This document shows positions 41,047 through 51,377 of a stretch of DNA of 64,000 nt, in pieces. The DNA comes from Nostoc sphaeroides (lineage in GTDB: Bacteria > Cyanobacteriota > Cyanobacteriia > Cyanobacteriales > Nostocaceae). Under the pieces are notes generated by a model that was not told the DNA's origin, did no database searches, and saw nothing but the letters and a program-made list of their open reading frames with translations. The DNA is taken from the NCBI RefSeq assembly GCF_003443655.1, contig NZ_CP031941.1:4958501-5022500 (forward strand). Direction: 5' to 3'. The translations under genes were made by a program, and so were the position numbers. Within the stretch, counting starts at the first letter, position 1; each line of letters begins with the position of its first letter.

Positions 41047-42366
41047 CTATAAGAAAGTTAAAGCTTGACCCCGTACTTGCGTATTTACCTGGCCTTTGTC
41101 AAAAACTATCTCACCGCCGACAATGGTAGTTTTAGCCCAGCCGGTGAGGTTCCAACCTTCAAAGGGACTCCAACGGCATTTGGTTAACAGTTCTTCGCGC
41201 CGGACTGGACGGTATGTGTTTAAATCTACAAGCACTAAATCGGCATCATAACCAGGCGCGATCGCTCCTTTATTCGGAATACCATAAGCCACAGCGACAT
41301 TTTTTGACATCCAGTTCACAACTTGGGCAATAGTACACTTTCCTTCCATTGCCGCAGTTAACATCAAAGCTAGGGAAGTTTCCACCCCAGGCATTCCCGA
41401 AGGACTATTGGGGTATTCTTGAGCTTTTTCTTCTAAGGTGTGCGGCGCATGATCTGTAGCGATGAAATCAATCACGCCATCGCGCAAAGCTTGCCAGAGA
41501 ACTTCGTTATCGTGGGGCGATCGCAAAGGGGGATTCATCTGTGCTAAAGTGCCAATCTTCTCGTAAGCACTGGTGTTCAACAACAAATGCTGTGGTGTTA
41601 CTTCTGCTGTTACCCAACTAGGTTTCTCCTGACGCAGCAAATCTGCTTCTTCGGCAGTTGACATGTGCAGAATATGCAGACGACGTTGATATTTTTGAGA
41701 AAGTTTTAATGCCAGTTGGGTTGCCAGCATTGCCGCTTGATTATCTTGAATTTGCGAGTGAATGGCTGGATCGTGGATGTTGGCAAATTCTTGGCGGCGT
41801 TGATTAATTCTAGCTTGGTCTTCGGCATGAACGGCAATCAAGCGATCGCCTTTGGCAAATATCGCCTCCAATGCTGTTTCACCATCAACCAGCAACTGTC
41901 CATGCATCGACCCCATGAAAATCTTAATTCCCGGTGTTGGCTTTGCTAAAACCAAATCTGGTAGATTCTCTGCTGTTGCCCCAATAAAAAAGCCATAATT
42001 AACCAAGGACTTTTGTGAGGCACGTTTTAGCTTGTCGTCTAAAGCTTGCTGTGTCGTTGTCAGGGGGCGCGTATTGGGCATTTCTAAAAAAGAAGTGACT
42101 CCCCCTTTAGCACAGGCACAACTGGCGGTGAATAAATCTTCTTTGTGTTCTAGTCCAGGTTCTCGGAAATGCACCTGCGGATCAATGACTCCTGGCAACA
42201 AAGTTAAGCCCTCTGCGTCAATTTCAGTGGCTAGTGCCGTTTGGGAGATTTCTGGGGCAACTTCGACTATTTGGCGATCGCGGGTCAATACATCCCCAAT
42301 CATCAGTTCGCCATTGGGTAGAATTATGCGAGCGCGACGAATCAGTAAAATTTGTGGAGATGACAT
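41047..42366 (-). CDS. pyrC: Dihydroorotase (pyrimidine biosynthesis) with an altered first zinc-ligand motif
   Basis: 439 residues, class I dihydroorotase layout. DPQVHFREPGLEHKED (62-77) occupies the metal motif that in active enzymes is D-x-HVHFR; here the first His is Gln64 while His66 remains. The candidate carboxylated Lys region GIKIFMGS, the later metal His in AVHAED and LHILHMSTAEE, and Asp in ATDHAPHTLEEK are present. The reaction is carbamoyl-aspartate to dihydroorotate. The altered site could mean reduced metal occupancy, an adapted cyanobacterial active site or a non-catalytic homologue. It overlaps nothing and diverges from lepB. Confidence 0.85.
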   Translation of the reverse strand: MSSPQILLIRRARIILPNGELMIGDVLTRDRQIVEVAPEISQTALATEIDAEGLTLLPGVIDPQVHFREPGLEHKEDLFTASCACAKGGVTSFLEMPNTRPLTTTQQALDDKLKRASQKSLVNYGFFIGATAENLPDLVLAKPTPGIKIFMGSMHGQLLVDGETALEAIFAKGDRLIAVHAEDQARINQRRQEFANIHDPAIHSQIQDNQAAMLATQLALKLSQKYQRRLHILHMSTAEEADLLRQEKPSWVTAEVTPQHLLLNTSAYEKIGTLAQMNPPLRSPHDNEVLWQALRDGVIDFIATDHAPHTLEEKAQEYPNSPSGMPGVETSLALMLTAAMEGKCTIAQVVNWMSKNVAVAYGIPNKGAIAPGYDADLVLVDLNTYRPVRREELLTKCRWSPFEGWNLTGWAKTTIVGGEIVFDKGQVNTQVRGQALTFL

Positions 42367-42610
42367 AGGGTTAACTTTGTTGAGATAGGGAGCTATGTAT
42401 TACAGACAACTATGCTTTTAGGTTAAACTTATTCGCGATCGGAGTAACCAATTTTTGCCCCGCGTTAAAAAAAAGTTTATTTTTAATTTATGAAGAACCC
42501 GTCAATCAACTTTGGATTTTAGGAAATTAAAATTTTCCCGTTAAGATTAACAGATCAAGTCTTACTAGTCAAGTTAATTACCTGCATCTTTCCTTTTTTT
42601 AAGTAATTTC

Positions 42611-43252
42611 ATGCAAAATAAAGTGTCTGATAACAACTCTAGTCAACAACCCGATAATTCTTGGATCGCAGAGCTAGGTAGAACAATTGTATTGAGCATT
42701 GTTCTAGCTCTGGGAATTCGTACCTTTGTTGCTGAAGCACGCTGGATTCCTTCTGGATCGATGGAACCGACTCTGCATGGTACGCCAAACCAGTGGGAGG
42801 CAGATAAAATCATTGTCGATAAGTTGAAGTATAAATTTGCTGACCCGCAACGGGGAGATATTGTCGTATTTTCACCGACAAAAGAGCTACAAAAAGAACA
42901 ATATCAAGATGCTTTTATTAAACGTGTAATTGGCTTACCTGGAGAAAAAGTACAACTTAAGGATGGCAAAGTCTATATCAATAACAAACCCCTCCCAGAA
43001 GCCAATTACCTCGGTTCTGGTCAGAGTACAGTTATTGATGTTTGCCAATCAGGGCCACAGCCACCTTTTTTGGCGAAACCCCAGACTATACCAACCGGTT
43101 CATATTTAGTACTAGGTGATAATCGTAATAATAGTTACGATGGTCGTTGCTGGGGTGTTGTCCCCCGCGAGAATATTATTGGACGGGCTGTAGTTCGCTT
43201 CTGGCCTCTAAATCATGTTGGAGGAATAGATAAATCGCCAATATATCCATAA
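42611..43252 (+). CDS. lepB: Signal peptidase I
   Basis: 213 residues. One N-terminal membrane span (about 23-40, TIVLSIVLALGIRTFV). Box B is WIPSGSMEPTL with the nucleophile Ser50. Box D is FIKRVIGLPGEK with the general-base Lys104. Box E is YLVLGDNRNNSYDGRCWG. All catalytic parts are intact. It cleaves signal peptides on the outer face of the plasma or thylakoid membrane. The short periplasmic domain is the usual cyanobacterial size. Confidence 0.96.
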   Translation: MQNKVSDNNSSQQPDNSWIAELGRTIVLSIVLALGIRTFVAEARWIPSGSMEPTLHGTPNQWEADKIIVDKLKYKFADPQRGDIVVFSPTKELQKEQYQDAFIKRVIGLPGEKVQLKDGKVYINNKPLPEANYLGSGQSTVIDVCQSGPQPPFLAKPQTIPTGSYLVLGDNRNNSYDGRCWGVVPRENIIGRAVVRFWPLNHVGGIDKSPIYP

Positions 43253-43257
43253 GTAAA

Positions 43258-43450
43258 TTACTGATCTGTCTCATTAATTCTGAAGGGTTATAAAAGTTCG
43301 TAGTAAGGACTTTAGTCCTTCATTTGAGCGATAAATCGCTCACCACTAACCTCTCAAAACTTTTGAGAGGTTAGTGGTGTTCAGATCCCCGACTTCGCGG
43401 AAGTTGTCGGGGATCTAGCAGCCCCGCAAAATTAATGGGACAGACCACTT
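43258..43450. repeat. MITE, TCTGTCTCATTAATT family, copy 1
   Basis: Left end gatctgtctcattaattctg, right end aattaatgggacagaccac. The interior begins aagggttataaaagttcg and the GTAGTAAGGACTTTAGTCC palindrome, and shares about 80 bases with 52795-52875. It also contains the hairpin agatccccgacttc at 43383-43416. Confidence 0.65.
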
Positions 43451-43452
43451 AT

Positions 43453-43821
43453 CTAGAAATGCTATTCATTGGGCTGCTGCTGCGAGTCAGGGAGGCGGAG
43501 CCTCCATTAGGGGGAGCATCCCAATTTTGCACAAAGGTGTAAGTCAAAAGCGAATGAAGCGATAGCGTAATGAAGCAATCGCAAGATATGGGATTGCTTC
43601 ACTCCACTACGTTGCGCTCGCAATGACAATTCATAATGTGGGTTTGATATAACTTACACATTTGGGATGCTCCCCCATTAGGCATTCCCAGTCAGAGCAG
43701 GGGAACGAGATAAACGAGACAATCTTTAAAAGCTGCTTTTAGAATGGCTTTAACGTTAAGTTGATACCAATGGGCATTGCGCCTTGCCCATTTTTCCCAA
43801 AATCTAAAATCTAAAATTGCT
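43453..43821. other. Gap with a long dispersed repeat
   Basis: ggaggcggagcctccattag ... gcattcccagtcagagcaggggaacg, interrupted by gatagcgtaatgaagcaatc. It is related to the repeat at 11862-11972 (cgttcccag...). AAAATCTAAAATCTA units precede the MOSC gene. Confidence 0.5.
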
Positions 43822-44610
43822 ATGATGCCTTACCTAGCCAAGATTTTACTGTATCCAGTTAAGTCACTAGATGGTGTTGAAGTTGAGAACGCTAGAGTTC
43901 TTGCCAGTGGCGCACTACAGCATGACCGCGAATTTGCAATTTTTGACGAAAAGGATAGATTTGTCAATGGCAAGCGTCATGCTAAAATCAATTTACTAAG
44001 GGCACAATTTGCACTCTTAAATAGAACTATTTCGTTGCACATCCCAGGCGGTGACTCACAACAAATTTTTCATCTGGATGAGGAACGGCAAGCATTAGAA
44101 GCAACTTTGAGTGATTTTTTTGAGTTTGGTGTCAGATTAAGGCAAAACTCTCTGATGGGTTTTCCTGACGATACACACTCACCTGGCCCAACGGTAATTA
44201 GTACAGCAACATTGGCAGAAGTAGCTTCTTGGTTTCCCGGTTTAACTGTAGATGAAATGCGCCGTCGGATGCGTGCAAATATCGAGATTGATGGTGTACC
44301 AGCATTTTGGGAAGACCGGCTATTTAGTGAACAAGGTGATTTAGTCTCTTTTCGAGTGGGAGATGTGGATTTTCTTGGAGTTAATCCATGTCAGCGTTGT
44401 ATAGTCCCAACACGCGATTCTTACTTAGGAAAAGCTTACCCAAACTTTCAAAAAATCTTTGCAAAACAGCGACAAGCAACTCTGCCAAATTGGGTTGCTT
44501 CATCGCCTTTTAATCACTTTTACAGATTGAGTGTCAATACCCAATTACTCCCATCGTCAGCCGGAAAAATTTTACAAATCGGCGATAAGGTTGACATATT
44601 TCCACAATAA
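43822..44610 (+). CDS. MOSC domain-containing protein
   Basis: 262 residues from ATG 43822. The frame is open 15 codons further, but those are encoded by aaaatctaaaatc repeat sequence and the family begins with LAKILLYPVKSLDGVEV, the MOSC N-terminal barrel. The C-terminal MOSC domain contains FLGVNPCQRCIVPTRDS with the conserved Cys, and DxxF motifs. MOSC proteins carry sulfur or bind molybdenum cofactor, as in the molybdopterin sulfurase C-terminus and mARC. Substrate unknown. No molybdenum-enzyme gene adjacent. Confidence 0.9.
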   Translation: MMPYLAKILLYPVKSLDGVEVENARVLASGALQHDREFAIFDEKDRFVNGKRHAKINLLRAQFALLNRTISLHIPGGDSQQIFHLDEERQALEATLSDFFEFGVRLRQNSLMGFPDDTHSPGPTVISTATLAEVASWFPGLTVDEMRRRMRANIEIDGVPAFWEDRLFSEQGDLVSFRVGDVDFLGVNPCQRCIVPTRDSYLGKAYPNFQKIFAKQRQATLPNWVASSPFNHFYRLSVNTQLLPSSAGKILQIGDKVDIFPQ

Positions 44611-45169
44611 AATTAACATTTGTTTAAAATAAAAAATATTAAGTAAATTTTTTTAGACTTTTTTATTTTTACTCTGTATTTGTATGAAATTTTGAAAATA
44701 GTTGTACTTAGTTTTGTACAAGTCCAAAGGTTTTGAGACTGGAAAATCAAGACATCGGCAATTAAAAATTAAATTTAGGATTGGGTGCTAATGACGACCT
44801 GAATTTTAGAATGGCATACTGTAGCTTATCGGTTAAATTTCAATTCAATTCATCCGAGAAAATCTGTTGAAACTGAGTAAATCAGGTGCGATGTCTACGA
44901 TGGTCACTGAGCTTGCCGAAGTGCGGGCTATGACGATCGAATGCAAGATCGTGCCGTAGGCAAGACTCGCTATCGGCATTGCAAAGTCTGAAAATTAGCC
45001 GTTGGAGGAATTTAGCCAATCAGAAATAAATTTTTTTGTATTTTTTTATACCAAATATTGTAAATATATGTCATAGTAAATGCATAAAACGCCGTGATTA
45101 TCCTGATATTAAGTGTAGCTGATATGGCAAAAATATCCCTAATATATGCTGGGGAAGAATTAAACAACA
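44611..45169. other. 559-bp gap upstream of the hybrid kinase
   Basis: AT-rich. At about 44885-44990 a chimeric dispersed repeat (gcgatgtctacgatggtcac ... gtgccgtaggcaagactcgc). Nothing else I can name. The kinase promoter should lie after 45000. Confidence 0.5.
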
Positions 45170-48100
45170 ATGTTATCCAAACTTCAGCCCATCAAATCTA
45201 TTAATCGCTTAGTTGGCAGAGTTTATGCCAATATGCCCCTGAGGTATGTTCTGATTGTGCCTTTTATATTGCAAATTTGTGGGGCGGTGGGACTTGTGGG
45301 CTATCTTTCGTATCAAAACGGCCAAAAAGCGGTAACGGAACTTGCTAATCAATTAGAAAATGAAATCTGCGATCGCATTGAACAGCATCTTGATAGCTAT
45401 TTAACAACTCCGAAGCAAATTAATCAAATCAATTTAGATGCGATTGAGCTAGGTTTGCTGAACCTTTCGGATTTTAAAACCACCGGCAATTACTTTTGGA
45501 AACAAATGCAGGTTTTCAATGTTGGCTACAACAGCTTTGCCAATCCTAAAGGTGAATTTATCGGTGTTGAACGTCTAGATAATGGCAAGCTCTTAATTAA
45601 TGAAGTTAGCGAAAAGCATGGCATCGGCAAACTTTATGTTTACCCTACAGACTTGAAAGGAAATCGCCGCCAGCCTCAGCAAATTAAAAATTACGATCCT
45701 CGCCTAGAAGCTTGGTATGCAGATCCAGTCAAGTTAGGCAAACGAGTTTGGAGTCAAATTTATCAATGGGAAGATAAACCAGAAATTATATCCATATCTT
45801 CCAGCTATCCTGTTTATGATAAAAATCGCAAATTTGTTGGGGTGATTAGTGTTGATTTACTATTATCACAAATCGGCAAATTTTTAGCCAATTTAAAGAT
45901 TAATGATTCAGGGAAAACTTTTATTTTAGAGCGTTCTGGGTTAATCGTGGCTTCTTCTACTAGCGAACCACCATATACCATCATTAATGGTAAGGGAAAA
46001 CGTCTATCAGCATTAGATAGTCAAAATTATTTAATTAGACTCACAACACAGTCTTTGATCAAACGCTTTGGCAGTCTTAAGTTTGTTGGAGAGAAACAAC
46101 AGCTAAGTTTTACCGCCGATGAAATGCGTTATTTTGTGCAGGTAAAAAACTGGAAGGATGAACTGGGTTTAGATTGGCTAATTGTGGCGGTGATTCCCGA
46201 AGGCGAATTTATGGAGCAAATTAACGCTAACACCCGCATCACTATTTTGCTGTGCATAGTTGCTTTTTTAGTCGCTACCAGGATTGGGATTTTGACTAGT
46301 CGCTGGGTAATAAAACCGATTTTACAATTAAACACATCAGCGAAGAAAATTGCTAAAGGTGAATGGGAGCAAATACCAGAAATTCAGCGTTTTGATGAAT
46401 TGGGGGAACTAGCCAAGTCATTTGAAACTATGGCAAAGCAACTCAAAGTATCGTTCAATACTTTGTCAGCAAAGAATGCTCAGATGCAAGTCTTAAATCA
46501 GGCACTATCTCACAGTCAGAGTCGGCTAACTCAATTTTTAGAAGCCATGCCCATAGGTGTATTTATCATAGATGCTGAAGGTGACCCTTATTATACAAAT
46601 AATATTGGGCAGCAAATTCTTGGTCAAGGAGCGATGGCAAAAGTTAGCGCCGAACAATTATCAGAGGTATATCAAGCTTACCTTGGTGGGACTGATCAAC
46701 TTTACCCCAGCGATCGCCTGCCGATTTTGAGAGCATTGCTTGGGGAAAGTACCAGGATTGATGATATGGAAATTCGCCATTTTGACAAGATTACTCCCAT
46801 TGAAGTTTTGGGAAAGCCAATTTATGATGAATCAGGAAATCTTGCTTTTGCGATCGCTACATTTTTTGATATTACCCAACGCAAACAAGCAGAAAACTTA
46901 TTAGCAGAATATAATCGCACCTTAGAGGCTCAAGTAAAAAAACGGACTGAAGAGTTCCAACAAGCTATCGAACAACTGCAAACCACCCAACAAGAACTGA
47001 TTCAATCGCAAAAAATTGCCGCCCAAGAACAACAAGCAGCCATTCGGGAAGCGGCACGAAGCGCAGCCGCCAACCTCGCCAAAAGCGAATTCCTTGCTAA
47101 CATGAGCCATGAACTACGTACCCCACTCAATGCCATTCTCGGTTTTAGCCAAGTCATGAGCCAAGATTATTCGCTATCTGGCGAACATCAAGAAAACTTG
47201 GCAATTATTAATCGTGCTGGCGAACATCTACTCAACTTAATTAACGACATTCTAGAAATGTCTAAAATCGAAGCTGGCAGAATCACATTAAATAAGAGCA
47301 GCTTTGACTTAATTCATGTATTGAAGAAGTTAGAAGAGATGCAACACGCAAGTGCTGCATCTAAAAATTTAGAACTAGTGTTTGAATATGCACAAAACAT
47401 TCCTAAGTACATAGAAACGGACGAAAATAAACTGTGTCAAGTCTTGCTCAACCTCTTGGGAAATGCGATTAAATTTACTAATACTGGGAGGGTGACACTA
47501 CGGGTGAGACTGGAAACTGGGGGCTGGGAAACTGGGGAGCAGGGGGAGATGAGGGAGCAAAATCCCCCTCATCTCTTCTTCGAGGTGCAAGACACTGGCT
47601 GCGGTATTGCCCCACAAGAAATAGACTTGTTGTTTGAAGCTTTTGAGCAAACCGAAATCGGCAGAAAATCCCAACAAGGGACGGGACTGGGTTTGGCGAT
47701 TAGCCGGAAATACGTGCAATTGATGGGAGGAGATATTACTGTCAATAGTATACCGGGTGTCGGTAGTAGATTTGCCTTTGATATTCAGATTGCTCTAACT
47801 TGCCCCAGAGAAATCCCGACAAACCAAATTAAATCCCAAATTCTAGCTTTAGCACCTACGGAGAAAGCATACCGGATCTTAGTAGTAGACGACTCCAAAG
47901 AAAGTCGGTTATTGCTAGTTAAAATTCTTACATCTGTTGGCTTTGAAGTCATGGAAGCTACAGATGGTAGTGAAGCAGTTGCTAATTGGGAATCTTGGCA
48001 ACCACACTTGATTTTTATGGATATGCGAATGCCAGTTATGGACGGTTACGAAGCGACAAGAATAATTAAAGCTAAACAAAAAGGGTATGGGGCAGCCAAT

Positions 48101-48757
48101 GCGTTGCGGAGGTTGCCAGCGGAACATCTGCTGTCGTCGGCCAGCCAGTACCTTGCGTCCGGGTTCCCCGATTCCGACGAGTACGAAGTTCTAAAAGTTG
48201 TACCCCTATTCAAAAGCCAGCTAGGTGCAGCGTCTCTCACCGCAGAAGCAACCGGTGTCATGGAAAATGATGGCAATGGGGCCGCAAAGCGATCGCCAAC
48301 AGCCCTGGCTCCCCCTGATGACTTCTCTGGGGCAGAGCAGAGTTGCTCTAATACAAACACGATCATTATTGCCCTAACTGCTAGCGCCTTTGAAGAAGAA
48401 CGCCAGAAAATTTTGTCCATTGGCTGCGATGATTTTATTCGCAAGCCATTCATCCAAGAAGTATTATTAGAAAAACTGAGCCAACATCTGGGTGTAAAGT
48501 ATACCAACCAAGTAGAAAACAAACCTACACAGATATTTATCAGTGCTGCCGAACTCCTGAGCCGTTTATCAGAAATGTCACCTGAGTGGCTCCAACAGAT
48601 TTACTATGCCGCAGCTAGCTGTAGCGATGAACTGATTTTAGAGTTAATCAAGCAAATTCCATCAGATAATAGTCAAGTTTTCAAAGTTATCAGGGATTTA
48701 GCGAATAACTACCAGTTTGAAAAAATTATGGAATTGACTAAAAGAAACGTAGAATGA
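45170..48757 (+). CDS. Cache-HAMP-PAS hybrid sensor histidine kinase with an enlarged receiver
   Basis: 1195 residues. TM1 about 24-46, an outer double-Cache sensor domain (about 50-345), TM2 about 355-373, HAMP, PAS (about 455-575), coiled coil, HisKA with His647 (NMSHELRTPLN) and HATPase_c (NAIKFT, DTGCGI, GTGLGLAISRKYV). The receiver has Asp951 (IFMDMRMP) and Lys in FIRKPF. Two repeat-derived insertions are present: one in the ATPase (about 47520-47575) and a 90-residue one inside the receiver (about 48080-48350). The C-terminus has a short helical domain. Its stop overlaps the next start by four bases (ATGA), so it is coupled to the GGDEF-EAL protein. Confidence 0.92.
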   Translation: MLSKLQPIKSINRLVGRVYANMPLRYVLIVPFILQICGAVGLVGYLSYQNGQKAVTELANQLENEICDRIEQHLDSYLTTPKQINQINLDAIELGLLNLSDFKTTGNYFWKQMQVFNVGYNSFANPKGEFIGVERLDNGKLLINEVSEKHGIGKLYVYPTDLKGNRRQPQQIKNYDPRLEAWYADPVKLGKRVWSQIYQWEDKPEIISISSSYPVYDKNRKFVGVISVDLLLSQIGKFLANLKINDSGKTFILERSGLIVASSTSEPPYTIINGKGKRLSALDSQNYLIRLTTQSLIKRFGSLKFVGEKQQLSFTADEMRYFVQVKNWKDELGLDWLIVAVIPEGEFMEQINANTRITILLCIVAFLVATRIGILTSRWVIKPILQLNTSAKKIAKGEWEQIPEIQRFDELGELAKSFETMAKQLKVSFNTLSAKNAQMQVLNQALSHSQSRLTQFLEAMPIGVFIIDAEGDPYYTNNIGQQILGQGAMAKVSAEQLSEVYQAYLGGTDQLYPSDRLPILRALLGESTRIDDMEIRHFDKITPIEVLGKPIYDESGNLAFAIATFFDITQRKQAENLLAEYNRTLEAQVKKRTEEFQQAIEQLQTTQQELIQSQKIAAQEQQAAIREAARSAAANLAKSEFLANMSHELRTPLNAILGFSQVMSQDYSLSGEHQENLAIINRAGEHLLNLINDILEMSKIEAGRITLNKSSFDLIHVLKKLEEMQHASAASKNLELVFEYAQNIPKYIETDENKLCQVLLNLLGNAIKFTNTGRVTLRVRLETGGWETGEQGEMREQNPPHLFFEVQDTGCGIAPQEIDLLFEAFEQTEIGRKSQQGTGLGLAISRKYVQLMGGDITVNSIPGVGSRFAFDIQIALTCPREIPTNQIKSQILALAPTEKAYRILVVDDSKESRLLLVKILTSVGFEVMEATDGSEAVANWESWQPHLIFMDMRMPVMDGYEATRIIKAKQKGYGAANALRRLPAEHLLSSASQYLASGFPDSDEYEVLKVVPLFKSQLGAASLTAEATGVMENDGNGAAKRSPTALAPPDDFSGAEQSCSNTNTIIIALTASAFEEERQKILSIGCDDFIRKPFIQEVLLEKLSQHLGVKYTNQVENKPTQIFISAAELLSRLSEMSPEWLQQIYYAAASCSDELILELIKQIPSDNSQVFKVIRDLANNYQFEKIMELTKRNVE
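48080..48350 (+). repeat. 90-codon repeat-like insertion inside the receiver domain
   Basis: Between ATRIIKAKQ and TIIIALTAS, which are adjacent secondary elements in other receivers, lies about 270 bp of higher-GC sequence (gcgttgcggaggttgccagc, ggtgcagcgtctctcaccgc, gggccgcaaagcgatcgcc). It keeps the frame. Its style (mosaic, GC-rich, palindromic pieces) is that of a dispersed repeat. Confidence 0.65.
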
Positions 48758-50589
48758 ATTACGAGCATTTAGACCCTAATAAAAAAGATATTTTGATCAT
48801 TGACGATATGGCGGATAACCTCCGGGTTTTATCGTCCATATTGACAAGGGAAGGGTATAACGTTCGTAAAGCATTGAACTGGCAAATGGCACTGACAGCA
48901 ACTCAAACAGTATTACCGGATTTGATTCTACTCGATATTATGATGCCAGAAGTAGATGGCTATGAAGTTTGTCAGACCTTAAAAGCTTGGAAACTAACAG
49001 CCGATATTCCGGTGATTTTTATTAGCGCTTTAGATGATGTTTTTGACAAAGTTAAAGCCTTTCGGGTCGGTGGTGTAGACTACATCACCAAACCTTTTGA
49101 GTTCCAAGAAGTTTTAGTGCGCGTACAAAATCACCTGGCCTTGAGGTCGGCGCAATTAGAAATATTGAAGCTAAATGTCGAACTAGAAGATCGGGTAAAA
49201 CAACGGACTGGGGAGCTAGAAAACACTCTCCAAAAACTCCAAGAAGAAATCAATTCCCGCCATAAATTGCAAAGTCAACTACTAGATATAGCCCTGCATG
49301 ATTCCCTGACTGGATTACCAAACCGAATTTTGTTTATTAGGCGATTAGAAAATGCTCTAAATCGGGCCAAGGAAGAATCTAGTTATCAGTTTGCACTCCT
49401 TTTTTTGGACTGCGATCGCTTCAAAGTGATCAATGATTCCCTTGGACATCTGGTGGGAGATGAATTGCTGATCGCGATCGCTGACCGTCTGCAAGCATGT
49501 CTCATACCTATTCATACTCTAGCACGATTGGGCGGTGACGAATTTGGAATTCTCCTAGAAAATATCACAGATATCAATATGGCAATTCAAGTTGCCGAAC
49601 AGATTCTGCAACAGCTATCACTCGCTTTTAAGCTGTCCAGATATGAAGTATTTATGAATGTCAGTATTGGGATTAGTTGGGGTAATAAAGATTACGATCT
49701 CCCAGAGTATTTGCTGCGGGACGCGGATACGGCAATGTATCGGGCCAAGGCTCAAGGAAGAGCCAAATATCACGTTTTCAATCCAGCGATGCATCAGGAA
49801 GCTATTCAGCTTTTAGAGTTAGAAAACGATCTGCGAAGGGCTGTTGAAAGACAAGAATTCCTCGTTTACTATCAGCCAATTGTTTCTCTAGCTACAGGCA
49901 GAATTTCTGGATTTGAAGCCTTGGTACGTTGGCAACATCCGATTCGCGGTTTGGTTTCTCCCATAGAATTTATTCCTGTGGCAGAAGAAACAGGTTTAAT
50001 TAATCCGATCAATTCTTGGGTATTACAGTCAGCTTGTCGTCAACTGAGCATCTGGCAACGTTATCCAGTAACACCAGAACCTCTAACTATGAGTGTCAAT
50101 TTGAGCGCACGGTTATTTTTACAGCCTAATTTGGTAGAGCAAATTGACCGAATAATTTATGAATATAAAATAAATCCTGCATACTTAGAATTAGAAATTA
50201 CAGAAAGTGTAATTATGGAAAATACTAATGCAATTGAAAAAATTCTTGAACAACTAAAGCAGCGAAAAATAAAGTTGAACATGGATGACTTTGGTACAGG
50301 ATATTCCTCTTTGAGTTACCTACACAGTTTTCCTTTTGATGCACTCAAAATTGATAAATCTTTCGTTAAACGTATGCAGGAAAACAAAGAGAATATGGGA
50401 CTAGTACCAGCAATGATTAGTATTGCTAACTCAATGGGAATGAGTGCGATCGCTGAAGGTGTCGAAACACAAGAACAGCTAGCCCAATTGAGAAGTTTAA
50501 ACTGTAATTTTGCTCAAGGATATCTTTTTTCTAAACCCATAGAACAACAATTGGTTATTAAGTTACTTGCCGCATCACCTCAATGGTAA
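48754..50589 (+). CDS. Response regulator with GGDEF and EAL domains (c-di-GMP signalling)
   Basis: 611 residues. Receiver with Asp61 (LILLDIMMP) and VDYITKPF, a coiled-coil linker, GGDEF domain with intact LGGDEF (260-264), then EAL domain with GFEAL (388-390), ELEITES, DDFGTGYSSLSYL and IAEGVET. Both the synthase and phosphodiesterase signatures are complete, so it could make or degrade c-di-GMP; which one dominates cannot be told. It overlaps the upstream hybrid kinase by four bases, the most likely phosphodonor. Confidence 0.95.
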   Translation: MNYEHLDPNKKDILIIDDMADNLRVLSSILTREGYNVRKALNWQMALTATQTVLPDLILLDIMMPEVDGYEVCQTLKAWKLTADIPVIFISALDDVFDKVKAFRVGGVDYITKPFEFQEVLVRVQNHLALRSAQLEILKLNVELEDRVKQRTGELENTLQKLQEEINSRHKLQSQLLDIALHDSLTGLPNRILFIRRLENALNRAKEESSYQFALLFLDCDRFKVINDSLGHLVGDELLIAIADRLQACLIPIHTLARLGGDEFGILLENITDINMAIQVAEQILQQLSLAFKLSRYEVFMNVSIGISWGNKDYDLPEYLLRDADTAMYRAKAQGRAKYHVFNPAMHQEAIQLLELENDLRRAVERQEFLVYYQPIVSLATGRISGFEALVRWQHPIRGLVSPIEFIPVAEETGLINPINSWVLQSACRQLSIWQRYPVTPEPLTMSVNLSARLFLQPNLVEQIDRIIYEYKINPAYLELEITESVIMENTNAIEKILEQLKQRKIKLNMDDFGTGYSSLSYLHSFPFDALKIDKSFVKRMQENKENMGLVPAMISIANSMGMSAIAEGVETQEQLAQLRSLNCNFAQGYLFSKPIEQQLVIKLLAASPQW

Positions 50590-51377
50590 CTATCAAATAA
50601 CACCTGGAAAAAATTTCATTGGTAAGCGGGCTATTAAATTCGCAAAGCTCCTAATTGACTAATAGCTGTGGTAGTCTGTCAAGCCTGAGGGGGCAAACGC
50701 ATCTAAGTAAGTAGGCGAGAATAAATCAAACTAAGTTAAGTAATGTAAAAAATATTGAAATTAGTTCGTAGTGTTCGCGCAGCGTCTCTACGAGAACACT
50801 ACGAACCTTTAATTATTTACGCCGCTCTACTTAAAGTAGAAGAATCCGTTAATAGCAAGGGTTTGAGTGTTTGATTATTTAAACGATTTTTTTTTCATCA
50901 AGATCCTTGCCCAGCAAGGGTTTTATAAAGTAATATGACTGTGACTAAAGTCACACGAACCGCTTATATCTTAGGGCTGAAGCCACTGAGTTGTACGCTT
51001 ACCGGGTGTTCCTATAAATATCTGACAATTCAGGTTATGTGGAAAAATCCACGAAAACCTAACCCCCTAACCCCCTTCCCGACACTCTAAGTGGGAAAAT
51101 TCAAAGTCTCTCCTTAAAGGAAAAGAGAAAGAGAAGTGAGGTTTTTCAGATACAGCTGAATTGTCAGTATAAATATACAGCAGATTGCGCTCTAATCGAA
51201 TACAGGTAGAGACGTAGCAGTGCTACGTCTCTACAAGGTTTTGGGTTTTATGTATATACTTCATTTATCTGAAATCTGCTGTAAGTATTTCGGTGAAATT
51301 CATAAAAAATTTTTCAGGATTATTTCAAACAAGCATTTACTATTCTCAATTATTACAAACATAGCTTTTTATAGATA
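50590..51377. other. 788-bp gap: MITEs and repeats
   Basis: 50706-50834 is an AAGTAAGT-family MITE with the interior palindrome gttcgtagtgttcgcgcagc ... gaacactacgaac. At 51055-51160 a cctaacccccttcccgacac / gaaaagagaaagagaagtg debris repeat. At 51203-51236 gtagagacgtagcagtgcta palindrome. No gene supported. Confidence 0.55.

Noticed and set aside
48046..48522. 158-codon ORF antisense to the receiver of the hybrid kinase
   Set aside because: It is the reverse frame of a repeat-like insertion within a clear receiver gene. The forward frame explains the region.
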